64,000 nt of DNA, taken from Spirochaetaceae bacterium. Lineage in GTDB: Bacteria > Spirochaetota > Spirochaetia > DSM-27196 > PWMO01. The number at the start of each line of letters is the position of its first letter. Position 1 is the stretch's first letter. Of this stretch, positions 58,478 through 64,000 are shown piece by piece. The stretch is taken from assembly GCA_007693945.1 (NCBI GenBank), contig RECP01000069.1, forward strand, positions 1 to 64,000. Reading direction: 5' to 3'. A program made the position numbers and the translations under genes. The notes under the pieces are model-generated. The model ran no database searches. It was given only the letters and a program-made list of their open reading frames with translations, and had not been told where the DNA came from.

Positions 58478-59551
58478 ATGTCTACACAGCAACCGGTTCT
58501 TTCAGCGCTTGATTCTCATCTCACCGAGGTCTTCGGTCGCCAGGGACTATCGCTGCTCGGGGTTGCCGCCGCCGACACGGGATCCGAGGCTATCCGCGCG
58601 TCAACGGAATACGACGCGTGGATCGCCGCCGGATACGCAGGAGAGATGCGTTATCTGCAACGTCACGCACCCATCAAGTACCGCCCCTGGATGTTAGTGC
58701 CGGACTGTCGCTCGGTTCTGATGGTCGGGTTGAACTATTACCGCCGCAGCTCGGCAGCCGCGCACCAACCACGGGTGGCGCGTTACGCCTGGGGACGCGA
58801 TTACCACCGCCTGCTCGGCAAGCGCCTGCAGCGAGTGGCACGCTCCCTGGCGCAACGCTTCCCTGCTGACCGTTTTCGGGCCTTTACGGATGCCGTGCCC
58901 CTGGCTGAACGCTATTTTGGCCGGCAATCCGGTATCGGCTTCACCGGCCGCAACACGTTGCTGATCAGCGCAGAGTACGGCAGCTGGCTTGTACTGGGCG
59001 GAATAGCGACGACGCGCGTCTTCAGCCCGACTGCGCCGCCTTGTGGCAGTCGCGGCGCCTGTCCGCCGCGCTGTCGCAAGTGCATTGAAGTTTGCCCTAC
59101 CGGAGCTCTGCTCGGGCCGTACCGGATCGATGCTTCACGCTGCATCTCGTATCTGACAATTGAATTGCGAGGCTCGATCCCGCCCCAACTGCGTCCGGCC
59201 CTCGGCTCGTGGCTGTTCGGCTGTGATCTGTGTCAGGAGGTCTGCCCGCTCAACGCACGGGCCCGGGTGACCGCTGAGCAGGACTTTCTGCGCGATCGAG
59301 CCGGCGAATCACCGCCGTTACGCGACATTCTTGGCATCACTACGGACGAGCAGTTCCGCGCCCGCTTTGCCGGGTCGCCGCTGGCTCGGGCCGGCCGACA
59401 GGGCTTGCTGCGCAACGCCTGCGTTGTGGCCGGCAACACTGGTCGTCACGACCTGGCGGAACTGTTGCAAGAGCGCAGCCGGGATAGCGACGCGGTAATC
59501 GCCGAACACGCGAGCTGGACGCTTGCAGTGCTCGGTTACGATACAACCTGA
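58478..59551 (+). CDS. queG: Epoxyqueuosine reductase QueG
   Basis: This 357-residue cobalamin-dependent enzyme makes the last step of queuosine synthesis in tRNA. Two [4Fe-4S] sets are visible: CPPRCRKCIEVCPTGAL near 195 and FGCDLCQEVCPLN near 255. The ISYLTIE segment between them is characteristic of QueG. A C-terminal HEAT-like part follows. ATG 58478 fits better than the upstream TTG 58454. It is another B12-requiring enzyme along with NrdJ. Confidence 0.93.
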   Translation: MSTQQPVLSALDSHLTEVFGRQGLSLLGVAAADTGSEAIRASTEYDAWIAAGYAGEMRYLQRHAPIKYRPWMLVPDCRSVLMVGLNYYRRSSAAAHQPRVARYAWGRDYHRLLGKRLQRVARSLAQRFPADRFRAFTDAVPLAERYFGRQSGIGFTGRNTLLISAEYGSWLVLGGIATTRVFSPTAPPCGSRGACPPRCRKCIEVCPTGALLGPYRIDASRCISYLTIELRGSIPPQLRPALGSWLFGCDLCQEVCPLNARARVTAEQDFLRDRAGESPPLRDILGITTDEQFRARFAGSPLARAGRQGLLRNACVVAGNTGRHDLAELLQERSRDSDAVIAEHASWTLAVLGYDTT

Positions 59552-59578
59552 CCGGCGGCCGTGCGCGGCCGCGGGCAA

Positions 59579-59600
59579 CGGGCTTTCGGCCTTCAGCCCG
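59579..59600. terminator. Hairpin between convergent queG and sanA
   Basis: CGGGCT (59579-59584) pairs with AGCCCG (59595-59600) across a ten-base loop. A second GC-rich palindrome (CGGCCG twice) lies just upstream. They may end transcription in both directions, though there is no T-run. Confidence 0.3.
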
Positions 59601-60338
59601 TCACGGATCGGGTTCGGAGAGAATCGGGTGCATCACGCCGTCGAAACGCAGATTGCGGCGGAAGAGGTGTACATCACTGACCGCTTTCAGCCGAGAAAGG
59701 TACTCGCGAACCATCATTCTCATTGCCGCGACGCCCTCGACGTCACGCGCACGATAGGCCACCGCTTCGATATGGTGGTTGTCGGCAATGTAGAGCGCCC
59801 GTTCAGCGTGGAATGCTTGAGAGATGATAGTGTACCGTGACTGATCGAAAACCAGGCGGGCTCGGACCACTGAATCGAAGGTGTTGAATCCCGCGTTGTC
59901 CAGCACGATCGACTCCATCGGGATTCCCCGACCGACAAGCGCATCGCGCATCGCCACCGGCTCGTTATACGAAGCATGCCGGTTGTCGCCGCTGGCCAGG
60001 ATATAGCGCACTTTGCCGGCCTCATAGAGCTCCACGGCGGCCTCAATGCGGTGGGCAAAGAACGGGTTTATCCCGCCGCCGGGCTGATACTTGGCGGTTC
60101 CCAGCAGCAACCCTACGTCGTTATATGGAACCTCGTTGACGCTGTCATAGACAAACTCGCGTCCGTGTTGCTGTACAACGGTGTTGGCGTAGAACAGCAG
60201 TACCACTAACAGCAGCAGCCCGTAGTGAGCGCAATATCCGGCTATGCGAAGTACACGTGAGCGCCTCTCCGATGATCCGGGGCCGGTATTTTGCGAGACA
60301 GGTATGTTAGGTTCGACCTCGCAGTTTTGAGATGACAT
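59601..60338 (-). CDS. SanA/YdcF-like DUF218 membrane protein
   Basis: The 245-residue protein has one N-terminal membrane segment (YGLLLLVVLLFYANTVV) and an extracytoplasmic DUF218 domain with VGLLLGTAKYQPGG, LASGDNRHASYNEP and an NTFDSVVRAR segment, close to SanA, which affects envelope permeability and vancomycin sensitivity. ATG 60338 lies inside the 3' end of the HEAT gene (32-base overlap) and has AAGG six bases upstream, giving coupled translation. Confidence 0.85.
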   Translation of the reverse strand: MSSQNCEVEPNIPVSQNTGPGSSERRSRVLRIAGYCAHYGLLLLVVLLFYANTVVQQHGREFVYDSVNEVPYNDVGLLLGTAKYQPGGGINPFFAHRIEAAVELYEAGKVRYILASGDNRHASYNEPVAMRDALVGRGIPMESIVLDNAGFNTFDSVVRARLVFDQSRYTIISQAFHAERALYIADNHHIEAVAYRARDVEGVAAMRMMVREYLSRLKAVSDVHLFRRNLRFDGVMHPILSEPDP

Positions 60339-61023
60339 CAATCGCCTTAAGCCGCACCTCGCGCATATAATTTCCCGAGGTAACCCCCAGCAGCGCATCG
60401 ATTACGGCAGGATCGGAGATACCGCCAGTGGCGACAGCAAGCTTCTCTATCGCAAGCAACGACGCAAACGCGAGGTTGTTATCCGGTGCCAGCTGGATAT
60501 TCTGGCGGCCGAGCACGCGAGCAACCTGAGTGGTGACTTCGTTCTCATCGTTCATGCCGATAAGCCCCAGCGCATAGACTGCTTCCGAGAGAACCATCGG
60601 TTCCGGGTCATCCCGCAGGATTCCGAGCAGGACACGCTTTGACTGCTCACCCCCGATCTCACCAAGCAGACCGGCAGCCTCACGGCGAATATCGGGATAA
60701 TCGTTCTCGATGCGACTACCGCCGCTGATGACCCGGCGCCCGGTGCCTTCGGTTGCCAGCGACTCAAGTACGATGAACAACGACGGGTTATCCTCAGTCA
60801 ACGCACCGGACTGTATCATGGAACGGATACTCTGCAGAGCGAGTAATTTCATCTCGCGGTCTTCCGAACGTGCCTGACTGCGAATGATCTGCAGCTCAAC
60901 GTCCTGACTGAGATAGAGCTCTTCGATGGTATACTGACGGCGATCTTCAGCTGCGTCCTGCTGAGCAAAAACCAGACCACCGAACACTGCAACCAGCGCT
61001 ATAATCACAACAAACCGCTTCAT
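60307..61023 (-). CDS. Exported HEAT-repeat protein
   Basis: ATG 61023 has AGGAG upstream and opens with a cleavable signal peptide (KRFVVIIALVAVFGGLVFAQQ). The mature part consists of HEAT-type helical repeats (DIRREAAGLLGEIGGEQSK, PMVLSEAVYALGLIG), so it probably acts as a periplasmic protein-protein scaffold. It lies between a lipoprotein gene and sanA on the same strand, with gaps or overlaps under 45 bases, forming a three-gene envelope operon. Confidence 0.78.
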   Translation of the reverse strand: MKRFVVIIALVAVFGGLVFAQQDAAEDRRQYTIEELYLSQDVELQIIRSQARSEDREMKLLALQSIRSMIQSGALTEDNPSLFIVLESLATEGTGRRVISGGSRIENDYPDIRREAAGLLGEIGGEQSKRVLLGILRDDPEPMVLSEAVYALGLIGMNDENEVTTQVARVLGRQNIQLAPDNNLAFASLLAIEKLAVATGGISDPAVIDALLGVTSGNYMREVRLKAIDVISKLRGRT

Positions 61024-61065
61024 CGGGCGCTCCTCGGAAGATAACAATCCAGTTCAGAGTATAGT

Positions 61066-61683
61066 CTAGAATACATCAACTTTCCAACTTCCGGCCACGT
61101 TTCGCAGAAGGTAGAGAATCGCGGGTTGGCCCCGTACAACCATAATGGCCTCAACCTGGTCATCCCGCAGGAACCGTAGATCGTCAAGCCGGGCATTTGC
61201 CCGGCTCGGTCCGACAACCCACTCGAAGTAGTCGCGCAGGCTCTCGAGCTCGATTTCGTTGCGTTGCAGAATCGGCATTTGCGAGATCTCGCGCAAGATC
61301 TGCGGATCCGAATAGGTGCGCCGGTACTCGGGCGTCAGATAGTCCAGCCAGCGCTGGTAATCACGCCGCGCGATGATGCCGTTGAGCTCTTCGATTGTCT
61401 GCTCGACTTCACTGAAGGTGCGCTCGAATACCTCTTCAGTCACCTCAAACGCTTCTTCAACCGCAGGTTCGGCTGCGGGCGGAACGGGCTCAGGATCCTG
61501 CGCAACCGGCGGTTCCGGATCGACCCTCTCCGGCTCCGCCGGCGCTTCCGGCTCTGCCGGAGGAGACGGCGGAGCCGGATGCACCGCTGCCGGTTCGTCG
61601 CCGGGCACGACACTGGCGCATCCGCCCAGCAACAACGCGAGGAGAAGCATCAACGTGAGGGTTGCCGTCAGCACCTTTGGCAT
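61066..61683 (-). CDS. Lipoprotein with Pro/Glu-rich linker
   Basis: Lipobox Leu-Gly-Gly-Cys (Cys22) at the end of a strong signal. Residues ~30-75 are a Pro/Glu/Ala-rich linker (PSPPAEPEAPAEPE), likely spanning the envelope, and the last 125 residues form a compact domain (NGIIARRDYQRWLDYLTPEYRRTY...) similar in layout to NTF2/SnoaL-like small domains; this is a guess. ATG 61683 is supported by a consensus promoter directly upstream. First gene of the HEAT-sanA operon. Confidence 0.65.
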   Translation of the reverse strand: MPKVLTATLTLMLLLALLLGGCASVVPGDEPAAVHPAPPSPPAEPEAPAEPERVDPEPPVAQDPEPVPPAAEPAVEEAFEVTEEVFERTFSEVEQTIEELNGIIARRDYQRWLDYLTPEYRRTYSDPQILREISQMPILQRNEIELESLRDYFEWVVGPSRANARLDDLRFLRDDQVEAIMVVRGQPAILYLLRNVAGSWKVDVF

Positions 61684-61692
61684 TCTACCTAT

Positions 61693-61721
61693 ATAGTACC
61701 TTCGGCGCCGCAGGCTGTCAA
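61693..61721 (-). promoter_or_regulatory. Consensus promoter, nearly leaderless, of the lipoprotein operon
   Basis: On the minus strand TTGACA (61721-61716) and TACTAT (61698-61693) are 17 bases apart. ATG 61683 follows nine bases later, with only AGGT as a possible ribosome site. The clearest -35/-10 pair in the window. Confidence 0.65.
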
Positions 61722-61741
61722 ATCGCGGGTTCTTTGCCTGC

Positions 61742-61796
61742 AATTCGCATTCTGACCGCAGGGAGTCGGTTGGCATCGGATGACTGTGCGGCCGCC
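61742..61796 (+). repeat. Dispersed repeat, copy E (solo left end)
   Basis: ATTCGCATTCTGACCG, GGAGTCGGTTGGCAT and ATGACTGTGCG follow the same order as the left end of copy C (23496-23545). The rest of the element is absent. It lies between two divergent promoters. Confidence 0.65.
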
Positions 61797-61798
61797 GC

Positions 61799-61827
61799 TT
61801 GCGCGCGGACACAATGCACGCTACTAT
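61799..61827 (+). promoter_or_regulatory. Promoter of the 685-aa protein gene (nearly leaderless)
   Basis: TTGCGC (61799-61804) and TACTAT (61822-61827) are 17 bases apart, ending nine bases before ATG 61837. No ribosome site is present. The -35 box begins right at the edge of repeat E. Confidence 0.5.
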
Positions 61828-61836
61828 TAATATGAG

Positions 61837-63894
61837 ATGTCAACAGCGCAGGATGTGGTCAAGATTCTACAGAGTTACACCAGGAAATCGCGCTCCCCAG
61901 ATATTGCGTTTGACGAACTGGTGACGTTTACCTACAAGTATCTCGAACGATTTGCCGATGAGAATCACGATCTCGCCGATCTGGATGAGAACACTGAGAA
62001 TCTGCTGGCTGCCAGGCTGATTGAGCTCGAAAAGCAAGGGCGCGTGACTGTCGAGTACGACGGCAGCCGCATTGCAACGGTTCACTTCCCCGAGTACTAC
62101 ACCGCGCAGATACACGCCTACTATAGAAAGATCCACGACAAACCGATGCTGCCCTTCCCGACCGAAGAGAGTATCGAGGTGATGATTCCCAACGAAATCA
62201 TACAACCGATCGACGTCAAAACGGACTTTGTGTCGTGGCTGGAAGGCAAACCCGACGGGGACGTGCGCGTACTGCGGCTGATGTTTCCCGAGGGGCTCAA
62301 GACCATGATTGCGACCACCGACCTGCTTCCACGGGTGCTGGTTGAAACAAGCGTGCACAAGATCCGCGGCTATCTGCGCAGCGAACGGAACGTCTCGTAT
62401 ATCAAGAGCAAGTTGAGCGGAGTGTTCCGCAACCGCGAGATGGTACTTAATGAGATGCTGGGCAAGATCCTCACCACGCCTGATGAGGCCGTGCGCTCGG
62501 TGTTGCAGCCGTCCGAGTTCAGTTTTCACTTCTGGACGACACTTTCGAGTCTTCTGATAAAGGATCTGGCTTCCAAGAAAGAGAAGCTGCAGGAGGAACA
62601 CGACTACGGCCAGTCGGCATACCTGCTCGGCTACTACAATGTCTACTACAAGGGCATCCTGCAGCGCAAACGGGAAAAGGAAGCCGCGCTGCAAACCCTG
62701 GATGCCCGGCTGCGTAAGTCGCCGTACGCGTTCACCATCTCCGACATCTACAACTTCACCGATTCCAGGGGCGTGCTGCTGACCAAGCGCTACACAACCG
62801 ACAACATCAGCGAGTATCTTGCCGGACAACTACGTCACGAAGGAGAGACCCGGCTGGCGCCGATGGTGCGCGTGAAAGACCCGGCCGGGAAAGAGTACTA
62901 CATCCGGCATGAATACGTACTACGAGTGCTGATTGAGGGACTTTTCGACGCATCACGCGAGTTTGCCGATTTCTTCGTCGAGAACTGGAGCACGGACATG
63001 AAGGCCGACCGACGGCCCGTGGAGATGACCGATCAGAGCGCCTTTGAGACTGCGGTCAAGGCGCGCATGGAAGAACGTTTCCCGGTAGTCTGCGCTCTGT
63101 GCCGCTTTGATTTGATCTACCTCTGCGCGACTGAGCAGAAAGTAACGGGCGAGACGGCCGCCGAAGTGAACCGCATGATCGACAGGCAACAGCGGACCGT
63201 GCGCCCGATGCACGAACTCTTGCAACTCGATCGCGAGAAACTGGCTGCTGATGCCAGACTGCTGCTGCCGTTCTGGCAAGCTATCTCCTGGCTGCACGCT
63301 ATCGTGCGTTTCATGCAGCGAGCGTTGCTGGGCACGAAGACCCCGGGATACGTTGAACGCAGCCAACGGTCGCGGCGCGTCCGCCGCAGCAAGGCCCGTT
63401 CCGGAAAACGTCTTCCCGTTGATGCTTCAGAGCGCGAAACGCCGGTTACGCCGCAGCCGACGACGATGCAGCTCGGCGCGGCGCCGGCTGGCGGCGCGGC
63501 CGAGAACGCTGCCGGCCACCGGTCCGCAGATCAACTGTCGGCGCGTAAGGTCAAATCGCAGCAGTTCAAGCAGCGCATTGAAGAGTTGCAGCGAGCCTAC
63601 ATCGGTGAGAGCGGCAACCTCGACACCACGCTGGAGGAGCTGATAGAACGCTGGAATCCGCTGCTCGATCCCGTGGCCAAGAGCAATCTTGTGGAGGACG
63701 TCAACTCTCTGGTACGTGACTTCCTCAGGCGGATGAAGGTCGGGTTCCGTTTGATCCCGCCGGACCGCGCGCGAATCCAGGGATTTGCGGAAAAACTGTC
63801 GCACAGTGAAGTCTTTGACCAGATACGGCGCAAGGATGCGCTGAAAACCTATCTGGAACTCTACATGCTGAAGGTGCTCGGAAAGATATCATGA
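61837..63894 (+). CDS. Large protein of unknown function, 685 aa, beside a P-loop protein
   Basis: I do not recognise this protein. It is soluble, charged and mainly helical. Residues ~1-60 resemble a winged-helix or helical bundle (DIAFDELVTFTYKYLERFADE), residues ~530-600 are a disordered Arg/Ala/Pro-rich stretch (RRVRRSKARSGKRLP) and the C-terminal ~90 residues are again helical (EELIERWNPLLDPVAKSNLV). Its stop overlaps the next gene's start (ATGA), so the two are coupled. A role as partner of the P-loop NTPase is the only inference I can offer. Confidence 0.65.
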   Translation: MSTAQDVVKILQSYTRKSRSPDIAFDELVTFTYKYLERFADENHDLADLDENTENLLAARLIELEKQGRVTVEYDGSRIATVHFPEYYTAQIHAYYRKIHDKPMLPFPTEESIEVMIPNEIIQPIDVKTDFVSWLEGKPDGDVRVLRLMFPEGLKTMIATTDLLPRVLVETSVHKIRGYLRSERNVSYIKSKLSGVFRNREMVLNEMLGKILTTPDEAVRSVLQPSEFSFHFWTTLSSLLIKDLASKKEKLQEEHDYGQSAYLLGYYNVYYKGILQRKREKEAALQTLDARLRKSPYAFTISDIYNFTDSRGVLLTKRYTTDNISEYLAGQLRHEGETRLAPMVRVKDPAGKEYYIRHEYVLRVLIEGLFDASREFADFFVENWSTDMKADRRPVEMTDQSAFETAVKARMEERFPVVCALCRFDLIYLCATEQKVTGETAAEVNRMIDRQQRTVRPMHELLQLDREKLAADARLLLPFWQAISWLHAIVRFMQRALLGTKTPGYVERSQRSRRVRRSKARSGKRLPVDASERETPVTPQPTTMQLGAAPAGGAAENAAGHRSADQLSARKVKSQQFKQRIEELQRAYIGESGNLDTTLEELIERWNPLLDPVAKSNLVEDVNSLVRDFLRRMKVGFRLIPPDRARIQGFAEKLSHSEVFDQIRRKDALKTYLELYMLKVLGKIS

Positions 63895-64000
63895 CTCCAT
63901 CGTCAGTGATCCTGATCACGGGAGCGCGGGGCGCCGGCAAGTCCACGCTGTGCAGTGCGGTGTACCGCAAGGCGGTCAGCAGCGGATGGAGCGTCTGTGG
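63891..64000 (+). CDS. P-loop NTPase (5' end only)
   Basis: ATG 63891 overlaps the preceding stop codon and the frame runs off the right edge after 36 codons. The visible N-terminus has a Walker A loop GARGAGKST at residues 11-19 followed by a helix, as in nucleotide kinases, GTPases or AAA ATPases. The family cannot be fixed from this length. Confidence 0.6.
   Translation, partial: MTPSSVILITGARGAGKSTLCSAVYRKAVSSGWSVC

Overview
The window is a gene-dense stretch of a bacterial chromosome with high GC content (roughly 60% by eye). The cell type is Gram-negative-like: there are many lipobox lipoproteins, an HtrA protease, UppP, SlyD and an MscS channel. Several long proteins of unknown function (8712-9674, 22644-23405, 61837-63894) and the mix of B12-dependent NrdJ, a DUF4080 radical SAM protein, TrpB2 and an SLC12-type transporter make me think of a high-GC spirochaete. 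That placement is inference only; no rRNA or marker phylogeny is available here. There is no prophage, insertion sequence or CRISPR array.

Layout. 1-9.7 kb: edge of a PD40 lipoprotein, an SLC12-like transporter, an operon of glyA, an M20 amidohydrolase and two small membrane proteins, a LuxR-type regulator, an Rnk-like protein and an unknown protein. 9.7-24.1 kb: a broken glycerophosphodiesterase-like gene, slipin/NfeD, EttA, a GNAT-kinase fusion, MscS, a PEBP protein, a radical SAM protein, TrpB2, an APH-like kinase, an unknown helical protein and a DRTGG protein. 24.3-32.4 kb: NrdJ, a polysaccharide deacetylase, HtpX and a chelatase AAA+/VWA pair joined by an A10 frameshift site. 32.6-42.2 kb: a membrane protein coupled to a divergent CysRS, a PH-like/AAA+ ATPase, a MinD/ParA ATPase, HtrA, CbpA and an SDR. 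42.2-51.3 kb: groEL without groES, a Dus enzyme, PdeM, and the mutagenesis cassette imuA-imuB-dnaE2 behind a 20-bp palindromic operator. 51.3-64 kb: putative aminopeptidase, ApbE, UppP, a lipase, a broken DUF1028 gene, SlyD, lipoproteins, two tRNAs, a J-protein, QueG, SanA, a HEAT protein and a new operon running off the right edge.

Three themes stand out. First, a previously unrecognised family (as far as I can tell) of mosaic palindromic repeats occupies five intergenic regions. Second, about ten genes have a -10 hexamer only 5-10 nt before the start codon, which suggests leaderless or nearly leaderless mRNAs. Third, cobalamin appears repeatedly: NrdJ, QueG, a B12-binding-type radical SAM protein and a possible cobaltochelatase made by recoding. 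Homology calls rest on recognising motifs by eye; no database search was run.
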